Assembly (NCBI GenBank): GCA_045606265.1
Contig: JAZURO010000233.1
Location: 1-64,000, forward strand
DNA: 64,000 nt
Source of the DNA: RGIG4608 sp045606265
GTDB lineage: Bacteria > Bacillota > Clostridia > Oscillospirales > CAG-272
Direction: 5' to 3'
Shown here: positions 1 through 8,503 of the stretch, one piece after another
Layout of the letters: the number at the start of each line of letters is the position of its first letter
Position numbering within the stretch: the stretch's first letter is position 1
Position numbers and translations under genes: made by a program
The notes under the pieces: model-generated
Database searches by the model: none
What the model was told of the DNA's origin: nothing
The model's input: only the letters and a program-made list of their open reading frames with translations

Positions 1-2256
1 AATCTCAACAACAGTACCTTTAACTACAACTGCTGTACCTTCAGCAGAAGCAAGAACTTCGGGAATAGTCATAACTGTTTCATCTTCACCACCGGTAGGA
101 GGCTGATAGTTAGGATCTTCTTCACCGCATTCGCACTTACCGTCAACAAATACGTGCTCGTGTGTATCTCCACCGCCCTGATTATTCTCAGAAAGTGTGT
201 AGAACTGGCAGAAGAAACCTGCATAAGAAACTGCGCAAGGACCTACTGTTGTGTATGTCTTGTCATTTCTTGTACCGAACCAATAGTCAGCTGCTTCGCC
301 ACCTTCGGGAGTTACGCTAGCAATGATTGTATTGTTAGTAGCATCCCAAGTATAAACTGTTGAAGGAGTAGCTTCGTAAGCACCGTTTACGTGTGTGCCG
401 CTAACAACCATGTTTACGTATGTCTTAACACCGTCAACCATGGTGTAGAGATAATAACCGTTATCAGCTGCTTCGAGGTAAAGATCGATAGCTGCATCAT
501 AGTTAGTTGTTGAAGCAAGGTAGTATGTCTGAGCCATACCGCCGGCAAGATAGTAAACAGCATTATCAAGGTTGCCCTGGATCATACCGAACTTATAAGC
601 TGTGTCAACTGCGGGAGTTGTAACGATAGTAGGAACGAGAGTAGAGTCGCTGCCGCTACCTGCGGGAACGTCAATAACTGTTGTACCGCCCTGAGCGATC
701 TGAATTGTTCCGTTGTAAAGAGTTGTTTCACCTGTAACTGTTACCTGGTCACCAACAACAACCTTTGTACCTGTTCTGAAAACAAGGAGTCTGTTGCCCT
801 GGTCATCAGAGATGTAGAAGGAGATGTTATTGAACTGGTCGCTCCATGCCTGATAGATTTCGGATACTGTACCGGAAACTACAACAGAAGTACCTTCAGC
901 AGAAGCAAGAACTTCGGGAATAGTCATTTTTTCAGGTGTAGGAGTGGGTACTTCGCCTGTGCCGGGAACAACTGATTTGATCTCGCCACCTTGAAGTGTT
1001 TCGTATTCGCCGTTGTAGTTTTGAATACCTGTTGCAAATACTGTAATTGTGTCGCCAACCTTAATTGTGTCAGCGCCTTCGCCCTTAATTCTGTACAAGA
1101 TAAATTCTTTACCGTTTACAGTAATCTTAGGAGAAACGTTACCGTATGATGGATCATAATCATACTTAAAGCCTGTGATAACGCCTGTAACTGTAAAGTT
1201 AACATCCATCTGCTGGCCGGGCTCAAGCTTAAAGAGTGCTTCGATAACGTCATCTGTTGTATAATTGTCGGGAAGAACGGGGAGCTGAGCTTCGGGAAGC
1301 TTAATTTCATCGCCGCCTGGGCCGAACAAATAACAAGGATAAGATGTTGCGCTGTTCAAATAAGAAATAGCGGAACAAGAAATGGATTTATATGTACCGG
1401 ATGAACCCAAGTAGAACTGTTCGCCGGTTGTAGATGTGTAAACAAGAATGTTACGTTCTGTATCAAATGTGTAATACTCTGTGGGAACAGCTGTATCGAA
1501 TTTAAGTGTACCCTTAGTTGTATCACCATCACGAGGATAAGCAACGATGTATGTCTTAACATCATCCTTCATGAAGTAAAGTCTAAGACCGCCTTCAACG
1601 TTTTCAACCTCTTCAAGGTAAACGTCAACGGATGCCATTACGTCGGTTGTGTATGAGAAATACCAAGCGTAATTGTTATAGTTGTTACCGTCAAAGTAAA
1701 CGATGGGGTCGCCATCTTCACCACCGTGACGGAGAGCAAGCTTATATGCCTTGCCGATTTCGGGGTTCTTGATCATACCGCCGGATGCAGCAGCGGAGAG
1801 AATAAGTGTGTAGGAAACTGTAGCTTCCTGACCGCCTTCGCTTGTAAGCTTACCTGTAATTGTGTATTCAACGTCGGAGAGAACTGCTCCCAAGTTGATT
1901 ACATAAAGACCATCATTATATGTGAATGTTACGTTTTCATTGTCGGATGTCCATTCAATAGAGAAAATTGTCTTTCCTACGGGAATCTGTGCAATGATTT
2001 CATAACCGTCTGCAATTGACGTACCGTTGAGATCCTCATACATGTCGTCAAGCAAATTAACAGCTTCCTGAATATCAGCTTCTGTGTCGGAAGGATTTGT
2101 GGGAGTTGTAGGTGTGGTGGGAGTTGTGGGAGTTGTGGGAGTAGTAGTTGATTGCTCGCCACCATTGTTTTCTTCCGGTTTCATAAACCAATCACAGGAA
2201 GCAAGAGTGCTCAACAAGAGCACAAGGACGATGAAGAGAGATAAAAATCTTTTCAT
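1..2256 (-). CDS. Large surface lipoprotein with duplicated modules and OB-fold repeats (C-terminus cut by window edge)
   Basis: The reading frame stays open for 752 codons and runs off the left edge, so the C-terminus is missing. The N-terminus is a lipoprotein signal peptide with lipobox LASC (Cys21), then a Thr/Pro-rich spacer made of TTP repeats, so the protein should be anchored outside the membrane. Two ~130-residue modules (about 166-300 and 548-690) resemble each other (GKAYKL/DTAYKF, DVYLEE/DLYLEA, VKTYI/VKTYV). They alternate with OB-fold-like segments (about 330-430, 444-540 and 729 to the edge); the last two open with the same MTIPEVLASAEGT motif. OB segments of this kind occur in YhcR-type secreted nucleases, but no nuclease domain is visible in the part seen. 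It is the last visible gene of the ABC-transporter operon, 83 bp after the thermonuclease lipoprotein. A binding role is inferred. Confidence 0.8.
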   Translation of the reverse strand, partial: MKRFLSLFIVLVLLLSTLASCDWFMKPEENNGGEQSTTTPTTPTTPTTPTTPTNPSDTEADIQEAVNLLDDMYEDLNGTSIADGYEIIAQIPVGKTIFSIEWTSDNENVTFTYNDGLYVINLGAVLSDVEYTITGKLTSEGGQEATVSYTLILSAAASGGMIKNPEIGKAYKLALRHGGEDGDPIVYFDGNNYNNYAWYFSYTTDVMASVDVYLEEVENVEGGLRLYFMKDDVKTYIVAYPRDGDTTKGTLKFDTAVPTEYYTFDTERNILVYTSTTGEQFYLGSSGTYKSISCSAISYLNSATSYPCYLFGPGGDEIKLPEAQLPVLPDNYTTDDVIEALFKLEPGQQMDVNFTVTGVITGFKYDYDPSYGNVSPKITVNGKEFILYRIKGEGADTIKVGDTITVFATGIQNYNGEYETLQGGEIKSVVPGTGEVPTPTPEKMTIPEVLASAEGTSVVVSGTVSEIYQAWSDQFNNISFYISDDQGNRLLVFRTGTKVVVGDQVTVTGETTLYNGTIQIAQGGTTVIDVPAGSGSDSTLVPTIVTTPAVDTAYKFGMIQGNLDNAVYYLAGGMAQTYYLASTTNYDAAIDLYLEAADNGYYLYTMVDGVKTYVNMVVSGTHVNGAYEATPSTVYTWDATNNTIIASVTPEGGEAADYWFGTRNDKTYTTVGPCAVSYAGFFCQFYTLSENNQGGGDTHEHVFVDGKCECGEEDPNYQPPTGGEDETVMTIPEVLASAEGTAVVVKGTVVEI

Positions 2257-2339
2257 AAATAGCTCCTTTTTTTATTTTTTATTTTAGACAGTGATTTATC
2301 ACTGATTCTAACATTAATAGAAGTGAGTTATTGTTAATA

Positions 2340-3809
2340 TTAGTGGAAGGTAATATCGTTGATAGAGAAGACCTGGATCTGATATGTACCAACGCTTGAA
2401 CCTTCGGGAAGGTAATAGTCAATGGTTCCCTTAACGTCAATAGTCTTATTATAGAACAAATCTTCTGTAATAAGCTCACCGTTTTCGTCACGAAGAACTA
2501 TTGTACGAACCTGAATTTCCACACCGTTAACTCTGCAATAAAGAGTCATAGCGCCTGTGGAATCACCTTTTTTAGTGGTATATACGTCATATATCTCAAG
2601 GTTCTTCATAGATACAGAGGAATCCTGAGCAAGGAACATAAAGGGCATTTCCTTGATTACTTCTTCGCCGTCTACGATTGTTTCAATCGGAATAAATCCC
2701 TGATTGGACTGAACGTCAAAGTGCAAAGGAGTAATTTCCTGATAAGCGGGCTCATGACCTGTGGAAATAAGATTCATATTCTTGGAGTTGGAAGTATTCC
2801 AAACGTCGTATTTAAGGTCAGTAATTTGATATGAGCCGTTAAACTCACCAACTACGCCTGCAAAACGAACCTTGTTACCAACCTTCAAAACCTCAAGACC
2901 GTATCCGTTAAGACCGGATGTGAGGTAGTATGCGGAAATACCGTAGTAGATACCGTCAGATTCATCATATGATTCGATATATACGGAACCGCCGCTGTCT
3001 TTAACTATAATGCCTTCAAAAGCAACTCTCTTGCCAATGTATTGGTCAATGTTAACTTTGAGCTCTTTAAGTGTCATAAATTCGGCATCACCGTAAGGGA
3101 AGTCAGGGTCTTTTACGCTTGAAGGTGCGTAAACGTACTGTCTCTTGTCAGCTGCCTGACCGATTGCCTTGTCACAAATATCACCGTAGATGCAGTCAGC
3201 GGATTTGCTGGAAACAGCAAGACCTTCCTGAAGGATTTCAAGATTAAGGTTTCTGTAATCCTTTGCACCTGGAGCTTTGTACCATACCCAAACAAGGAAT
3301 CTTTCACCTGTGGAGTCAACGTTCCAGTTAGCATCTTCACTCTCAATGATGATGGACTCAGCATTTTCGAGCTTAGATCTTGTGAAATTGGAAGCTTTTT
3401 TACCCCAAGGTTCAATTTTACCTGTGGATTCAGGAGTATTGATAGCAAGATATCTTGCTTTAAGAACTCCGTCAATACCGGGAGTTTTGGAAATATCGTT
3501 TATATTTCCTGACTGGTTAATGTAAAAGTGAGTTGTATCACCGTCTATAAACATCTTAACGGTTACTTCCCATTTAAGAGTGGGAGATTCCATATCAAGC
3601 TTAAGCTGATCTGTGTAATCTATCCATTCATCAACGGGGGGTTCATTACCGCTTGTTGTTGAAGATGTTGTAGAAGATGTTGTTGTTGAGGATGTTGTGC
3701 TTTCTGCCACTGTTGTGGTTGGGGTAGTGAACCAGTCACAAGCCCCAAGCGCACATACAAGTGTGCAGATAAGAAGAAACATCGATAAAAACTTAATAAA
3801 ATTCTTCAT
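2340..3809 (-). CDS. Lipoprotein with staphylococcal-nuclease-like domain and OB-fold domain
   Basis: 489 residues. The signal peptide ends in lipobox LGAC (Cys24), followed by a Ser/Thr linker (about 28-55). Residues ~80-235 match the thermonuclease (SNase) fold: FIDGDT with Asp89 and Asp91, RYLAINTPES with Arg119 and Glu127, GERF with Arg170, and NLEILQEGLA. Residues ~245-340 form an OB-fold segment like those in the next lipoprotein; ~345-489 is unassigned. Family members are Ca-dependent nucleases that cut DNA and RNA outside the cell. The metal ligand equivalent to Asp40 of the S. aureus enzyme is Asn124 here, so activity may be reduced or changed. The residues after the lipid Cys (CDWF) are identical to those of the downstream lipoprotein. 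Lies 54 bp after the solute-binding protein gene on the same strand. Confidence 0.85.
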   Translation of the reverse strand: MKNFIKFLSMFLLICTLVCALGACDWFTTPTTTVAESTTSSTTTSSTTSSTTSGNEPPVDEWIDYTDQLKLDMESPTLKWEVTVKMFIDGDTTHFYINQSGNINDISKTPGIDGVLKARYLAINTPESTGKIEPWGKKASNFTRSKLENAESIIIESEDANWNVDSTGERFLVWVWYKAPGAKDYRNLNLEILQEGLAVSSKSADCIYGDICDKAIGQAADKRQYVYAPSSVKDPDFPYGDAEFMTLKELKVNIDQYIGKRVAFEGIIVKDSGGSVYIESYDESDGIYYGISAYYLTSGLNGYGLEVLKVGNKVRFAGVVGEFNGSYQITDLKYDVWNTSNSKNMNLISTGHEPAYQEITPLHFDVQSNQGFIPIETIVDGEEVIKEMPFMFLAQDSSVSMKNLEIYDVYTTKKGDSTGAMTLYCRVNGVEIQVRTIVLRDENGELITEDLFYNKTIDVKGTIDYYLPEGSSVGTYQIQVFSINDITFH

Positions 3810-3863
3810 ATCAGCAAATTATATTATTTTGTATTTTTGTACTTATAAACAATTATAAATGAA

Positions 3864-5345
3864 TTATTCTAAGCAGTATTCGTAATATTTCTGGAATTCA
3901 GAATTAATCATACTTGAGTTGTCGCCGTTAAGCTCATATTTTGAGAATATAGATTGAACGAGAAGACCAACCTGTGTACGAGCATCAGCAGAACCTGCAA
4001 ATGCGGGAGATGTGAAGTAGTATTCTTCCTGTTCAAGAGCTACCTTAGCAACCAAAGATGTGATGAAGTCACCACCGTCAGCTTTTTCAAGGTAATCCTT
4101 GTAGATCTGTGTTTCACCAACAGACTTGATTACGGGAACGTAACCGGAATCCATTGAATAACGAGCCTGGAACTGCTGGTCAGTTGTGAGGAACTTGAGG
4201 AAGAGCCAAGAAGCATAAACTTCCTGAATGTTGTTATCATCTTCAAAGATACAGATTGAAGGACCCTGAGAGATAACCTTGGGATTGTTTACGTCAACCT
4301 GAGGAAGGGGAACGATACCTACTTCGAAAGGATATTCGCCGTTAACCTTGTCAGGTCTCTGGTATCTTGCACCTGCGGAAGAACCGATGGACATAAAGAT
4401 CTTACCTGTTTCATCATTTGCCTTTGTGAAGGAGTCAGATGTGTAAGAACCACCCATAAGAGCAGATGTTGTCATCCAACCCTTCTGATACCATTCAGCA
4501 AACTTAGCAACAAACTGTTTGTTTGTATCATTTACGAATGTGTAGTGGTTACCTGTTGCACTTGTATAGTTTGAGCCGTACTGAGCAGCAAGTGTGATGA
4601 AGAAGTTTTCTTCTGAGTCATATCCGAGAGGAGTTGACATAGGATATCTTGATTTAAGAAGACTGATAGCGATTTCAACGTCGTCCCAAGTTTCGGGAGC
4701 AGGGATACCGAGCTGATTAAATACTGTCTTGTTATAATAAAGAACTTCAGTTGATTTCTGGAAGGGGAGAGAGTACATTTTACCGTCGCCGTATTCCTTA
4801 CCTTCATTGTAGTAACCTTCGATGAAGTCGTCGAGCTGAGCCTGTGTAAAGCCCATCATTTCGCCTGTACCTTCAATAACGTTTGTATTGTTGATAAGAT
4901 CGTCAAGAGTAATTACAGAGTAGGATTTGTTGTAAGTTGCAACGTGGTCGGGATAGCAGAATGCCAAGTTGGGCTGCTTACCTGCTGTGAGCTTTGTTCT
5001 GATCTGGTCAAATACCTTATCGTAGTCACCGTAGGAGAGATGTTCAACCTTGATGTTAGGATACTTTTCGTTAAATCTTGTGATAGCATCTTCAAGTAAC
5101 GTTTTGTTTTCCTGACCCATTGTGTGCCAGAACTCAATAGTAACTGCGGAGCCGTCATAAACACCGTTGTAGTCAGGGCCACTGGGGGGGTTAACGGGAC
5201 CGCTGGGGTCGGTTGATGATGTTGTGCCGTCTCCGTTGTCATTGGTGGGAGTTGTTGTAGGTGTCTCATTATTAGGACAAGCCACCAATGAGAACATACT
5301 GAGAATCATAGCAACGAGGAGAAATAAGCTAAAAATTCTTTTCAT
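3864..5345 (-). CDS. ABC transporter extracellular solute-binding lipoprotein (family 1, UgpB-like)
   Basis: 493 residues from the ATG at 5345, chosen because an AAAGGA ribosome site precedes it and the signal peptide begins there; 13 upstream in-frame codons are probably not translated. Lipobox LVAC (Cys23) and a Thr/Gly/Pro linker are followed by a typical CUT1 solute-binding fold: IEFWHTMGQENK, VLYYNKTVFNQLGIPAPETWDD and FMSIGSSAGA. These resemble the glycerol-3-phosphate binder UgpB, but the substrate cannot be read from sequence. It would hand substrate to the two permeases encoded just upstream. A perfect 10-bp inverted repeat (5383-5413) lies in the leader between the permease and this gene, a common place for mRNA-stabilising hairpins that raise binding-protein levels. 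Confidence 0.9.
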   Translation of the reverse strand: MKRIFSLFLLVAMILSMFSLVACPNNETPTTTPTNDNGDGTTSSTDPSGPVNPPSGPDYNGVYDGSAVTIEFWHTMGQENKTLLEDAITRFNEKYPNIKVEHLSYGDYDKVFDQIRTKLTAGKQPNLAFCYPDHVATYNKSYSVITLDDLINNTNVIEGTGEMMGFTQAQLDDFIEGYYNEGKEYGDGKMYSLPFQKSTEVLYYNKTVFNQLGIPAPETWDDVEIAISLLKSRYPMSTPLGYDSEENFFITLAAQYGSNYTSATGNHYTFVNDTNKQFVAKFAEWYQKGWMTTSALMGGSYTSDSFTKANDETGKIFMSIGSSAGARYQRPDKVNGEYPFEVGIVPLPQVDVNNPKVISQGPSICIFEDDNNIQEVYASWLFLKFLTTDQQFQARYSMDSGYVPVIKSVGETQIYKDYLEKADGGDFITSLVAKVALEQEEYYFTSPAFAGSADARTQVGLLVQSIFSKYELNGDNSSMINSEFQKYYEYCLE

Positions 5346-5382
5346 TTTGGTTTTTCCTTTCGTAAATGAATTAATATTTGTC

Positions 5383-5413
5383 AAGATCTATTCAAATCTC
5401 TTCAATAGATCTT
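5383..5413 (-). promoter_or_regulatory. Intercistronic hairpin ahead of the binding-protein gene
   Basis: A perfect inverted repeat, AAGATCTATT and AATAGATCTT, around an 11-nt loop between the permease stop and the solute-binding protein RBS. No U-run follows it on the minus strand, so it is unlikely to be an efficient terminator. An mRNA processing or stabilising role, or an operator, is inferred. Confidence 0.5.
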
Positions 5414-5428
5414 AAAACCTATAATAAA

Positions 5429-6361
5429 TTAACCCTTGATACCGCTTCTTGAAACACCCTTCATAATGTATTTTCTGAAGAACATAAATACAATGAAGAG
5501 GGGAAGTGAAACGATAGTAACCGCACCCATTTGTACAGGAATGTTAACCTGTGAAGGAACGTTCTGCAACAAATTTCTCATGGGGTCGTAGTCAAGAGTG
5601 AAGCCTGCATCACGGATACCCTGAGTGATGAGCTTCATATTTTCATCACTGATAACGAGGTTTGGCCATACGTAAGTATTCCAAGAGCCCATCATTTTAA
5701 GAATAGTGATGGAAATAATGGTTGGGAATGAAAGTGGGATCATAACCTTCCAAAGATACTTAAAGTCACTTGTACCGTCAACCTTAGCGGCGAGGTAAAG
5801 CTCATTAGGAATCTGCAAGAAGTTCTGTCTTAACAAGTAGATGTAGAATACACTGACCAAGAACGGAATAATAAGAACCTGATAGGTGTTTTCCCACTCA
5901 AGCATAGCGATTGTCTGATAGTTCGTAATGGTGAAAAGCTCACCGGGAATCATCATAGTTGCAAGAAGAGCAGCAAAGAGAGCGTTTTTGCCCTTGAACT
6001 CAAGTCTTGCAAAAGCAAATGCAGAGAGAATAGTAATAATGAGAGAAAGTCCTGTTGAAACCAATCCGACAAAAATTGTATTCAAGAATAATCTTGAAAG
6101 ATTACCTCTTTGGAAAGCATAAAGGAAGTTTTCAAAGTGGAATTCAAGCGGGAAGAGAGTAGGGGGATTTCTCATATACTCAGTTGTGGATTTAAGTGAT
6201 GAAACTATCATCCAATAGAATGGAAGCAATACAGTAAATGCAACTAATATAAGGAAGGCATAATTAATAACCGTACCAATTGCTTTGAATACCTTTTGTG
6301 TAGCGGTTACTCTGCTGAAATCCTTTTCTTGCATCGTGCGTTTTGTAAGAGAATTAGCCAT
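5429..6361 (-). CDS. Carbohydrate ABC transporter permease (MalG/UgpE-like)
   Basis: 310 residues from the ATG at 6361, preceded by a strong AAGGAGG 8-9 bases upstream; an in-frame GTG at 6370 abuts the Shine-Dalgarno and is unlikely to be used. Six hydrophobic segments and the EAA loop AAKVDGTSDFKYLWKVMIPLS (about 200-220) mark an inner-membrane CUT1 permease that contacts the ATPase. A Ser/Arg-rich C-terminal end (KGVSRSGIKG) is usual for the family. It lies 13 bp after the partner permease, in the order ATPase, permease, permease, binding protein, the reverse of the common order. Confidence 0.92.
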   Translation of the reverse strand: MANSLTKRTMQEKDFSRVTATQKVFKAIGTVINYAFLILVAFTVLLPFYWMIVSSLKSTTEYMRNPPTLFPLEFHFENFLYAFQRGNLSRLFLNTIFVGLVSTGLSLIITILSAFAFARLEFKGKNALFAALLATMMIPGELFTITNYQTIAMLEWENTYQVLIIPFLVSVFYIYLLRQNFLQIPNELYLAAKVDGTSDFKYLWKVMIPLSFPTIISITILKMMGSWNTYVWPNLVISDENMKLITQGIRDAGFTLDYDPMRNLLQNVPSQVNIPVQMGAVTIVSLPLFIVFMFFRKYIMKGVSRSGIKG

Positions 6362-6374
6362 TATGCGCACCTCC

Positions 6375-7343
6375 TTAATACTGTGTCTTCTTGCTGCTTA
6401 CCTTGAGGTTGATCATAGTAACCACAAAGATAATGGCAAACAAGATAAGAGCAGCGGCGCTGGCGCGGCCTTGATTTTCTGCAATATACTTATAGATGTA
6501 ACCAACCATAGTATTCAGTCGGTATGCCTCACCAACGGGACCCATACTTTCACCAAATACACCGACGATACTTGTGTACTCCTTAAATCCTCCGATAAAG
6601 CCCGTTATAATTACGTATGCGATCATCGGTGAAAGAAGCGGAACAGTAATTCTTGTAAATGTTCTTACTTTTGATGTACCGTCAACCTTAGCTGCATCAT
6701 AGTATTGCTTGTTAACGCTTTGCAAACCTCCAAGAAGAATAAGAATCTTGAAGGGAAGAGCGTTCCAAACGATATAGATTACCATAACGAAGATATTTTG
6801 CCAATAGGTCGATTTCGGTCCCAGCCAGTCAATCGGCTCGACTCCGAATAACCCTATTATGTCATTGACAATACCTGCCGTAACAATAATCGTTTCACCA
6901 TTATTCTTAACCGTAGTCATAGTAAACATCGCTGCAAATACGATACCGATTGCAATGGAGTTTGTAACGTAGGGAAGGAAATAAATGGTTTGAAGTGTTC
7001 TGTTAAGGAACTTAATTGAGTTAAGGGAAACTGCAATAACCAACGCAATAAATGTTGAAAGCGGAACTGTCAATACGCAAAGGAGGAGTGTGTTTTTAAG
7101 GATGTTCACAAACTCTTTGTTCTTAACAACAGTTAAAAAGTTTCCTAAACCAAATGTAAATGGATATGCTTCGCCACGGGCTTGACCTTTACGCATCCAA
7201 CCAAGCTCAACTGCTGTATCATATCCTTCAAGGAAGGCAAGTCTAACTGTATTAAAGATTGGCCAAACCGTGAAGATAAGCAACAGAATTATGGCTGGGG
7301 AAAGATACAACCAGGCCTTCCATTGTTGTTTATTATCAACCAT
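6375..7343 (-). CDS. Carbohydrate ABC transporter permease (MalF/UgpA-like)
   Basis: 322 residues, the first permease of the CUT1 transporter. The N-terminal segment AWLYLSPAIILLLIFTVWPI is characteristic of sugar permeases of this class. The EAA loop reads QYYDAAKVDGTSKVRTFTRITVPLL (split here only as a description of residues about 225-250). Together with the next permease it should form the transmembrane channel through the cytoplasmic membrane. Lies 11 bp after the ATPase gene, so translation is probably coupled. Confidence 0.9.
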   Translation of the reverse strand: MVDNKQQWKAWLYLSPAIILLLIFTVWPIFNTVRLAFLEGYDTAVELGWMRKGQARGEAYPFTFGLGNFLTVVKNKEFVNILKNTLLLCVLTVPLSTFIALVIAVSLNSIKFLNRTLQTIYFLPYVTNSIAIGIVFAAMFTMTTVKNNGETIIVTAGIVNDIIGLFGVEPIDWLGPKSTYWQNIFVMVIYIVWNALPFKILILLGGLQSVNKQYYDAAKVDGTSKVRTFTRITVPLLSPMIAYVIITGFIGGFKEYTSIVGVFGESMGPVGEAYRLNTMVGYIYKYIAENQGRASAAALILFAIIFVVTMINLKVSSKKTQY

Positions 7344-7354
7344 AGTCGTTCTCC

Positions 7355-8452
7355 TTAGAATTTAATTCTTTCTTCAGTTTCCTTATTGAAAACAAATACC
7401 TTATGAGGTTTAAGTGAGAAGGATACTGTTGATGCGGAGCGATCTATATTCGCATCAGAGCTGATTATGGATCTTACAACGGGATTTTGAGAGTTGTCGT
7501 GTCTTGAAACAACACTTACGTCACGTCCCATAACCTCAACGTTAGAAAGATTTGAAACAAAAGGACCGTTGGGATCAAGTGTAAAGCCCTCGGGACGAAT
7601 ACCAACTGTTACCTTCTGATCGGCAACGTTGGGAGTATCAAGAACTGCGGCACCACCGATAAAGAGCTTGCCGTTTTTAATTTCACCGTCAAATACGTTG
7701 ATAGGAGGAGTACCAAGGAACTTAGCAACAAAGAGGTTAGCGGGATCATCATAAACATCCTGGGGCTTACCTACCTGCTGAACAACACCGAGCTTCATAA
7801 CAACGATGAAGTCAGAAATGCTCATAGCTTCTTCCTGGTCGTGAGTTACGAAAATTGTTGTGATTCCGGTTTCCATCTGGATTCTCTTGATTTCTTCACG
7901 TGTTTGGAGTCTGAGACGGGCAGCAAGGTTTGAAAGAGGCTCGTCAAGAAGAAGAACACGGGGCATTTTAACAAGAGCACGGGCAATAGCAACACGCTGT
8001 TGCTGACCACCGGAAAGCTCACTGGGCTTTCTGTCCATAAGCTCGTCGATCTGAACAAGCTTTGCCGCCTCGTATGCTCTTTCAAGCATAATGGTTTTTG
8101 AGAGCTTATCTGCACCCTTAAGATTCTGAAGGGGGAACAAAATGTTCTGCTTTACCGTCATATGAGGATAAAGTGCATAGTTCTGGAATACCAAGCCAAC
8201 GCCGCGGCTTTCAGTGGGAAGCTCGGTAACGTCTTCGTTACCAAAGAAGAGCTGTCCTGAAGTTGGTTTTTGCAAACCGCTAATCATGTAGAGGGTAGTA
8301 CTTTTACCGCATCCTGAGGGACCGAGCAAGCCAACGAGCTTACCGTCAGGAATTTCGATATTAAAGTTATTTACCGCTACAACGTCTTCACCGGCCTTTT
8401 TCTTATCGCGATTTGGGAAGACTTTTGTGAGGTTTTTTAATACAACTTTCAT
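7355..8452 (-). CDS. ABC transporter ATP-binding protein (MsmX/UgpC-like)
   Basis: 365 residues. Walker A GPSGCGKST (44-52), Q-loop Gln90, signature LSGGQQQR (146-153), Walker B VLLLDE (166-171) and switch His204 are all present, followed by a C-terminal TOBE-type regulatory region (about 275-365). It would power the two permeases encoded next to it; MsmX-type ATPases can also serve other sugar transporters. The D-loop reads SNLAARL, with Ala177 where the family has Asp (SNLDAKLR). That substitution is unusual and may affect coupling between the two ATP sites. Starts 51 bp after the RDD gene. Confidence 0.93.
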   Translation of the reverse strand: MKVVLKNLTKVFPNRDKKKAGEDVVAVNNFNIEIPDGKLVGLLGPSGCGKSTTLYMISGLQKPTSGQLFFGNEDVTELPTESRGVGLVFQNYALYPHMTVKQNILFPLQNLKGADKLSKTIMLERAYEAAKLVQIDELMDRKPSELSGGQQQRVAIARALVKMPRVLLLDEPLSNLAARLRLQTREEIKRIQMETGITTIFVTHDQEEAMSISDFIVVMKLGVVQQVGKPQDVYDDPANLFVAKFLGTPPINVFDGEIKNGKLFIGGAAVLDTPNVADQKVTVGIRPEGFTLDPNGPFVSNLSNVEVMGRDVSVVSRHDNSQNPVVRSIISSDANIDRSASTVSFSLKPHKVFVFNKETEERIKF

Positions 8453-8503
8453 ATAATCTCCATTTCTTATATAAAAAATTTTTAAGAACTAATTTAGTGG
8501 GCA

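Noticed and set aside
2098..2150. Short tandem repeats that could be a CRISPR-like or regulatory repeat
   Set aside because: They code in frame for the Thr/Pro linker of a lipoprotein, with no spacers.
3600..3730. Ser/Thr repeat DNA in the thermonuclease lipoprotein
   Set aside because: Codes in frame for a normal lipoprotein linker; low complexity only.
5346..5384. Longer N-terminus for the solute-binding protein (start at 5384)
   Set aside because: It would put 13 polar residues before the signal peptide; the ATG at 5345 has its own RBS.
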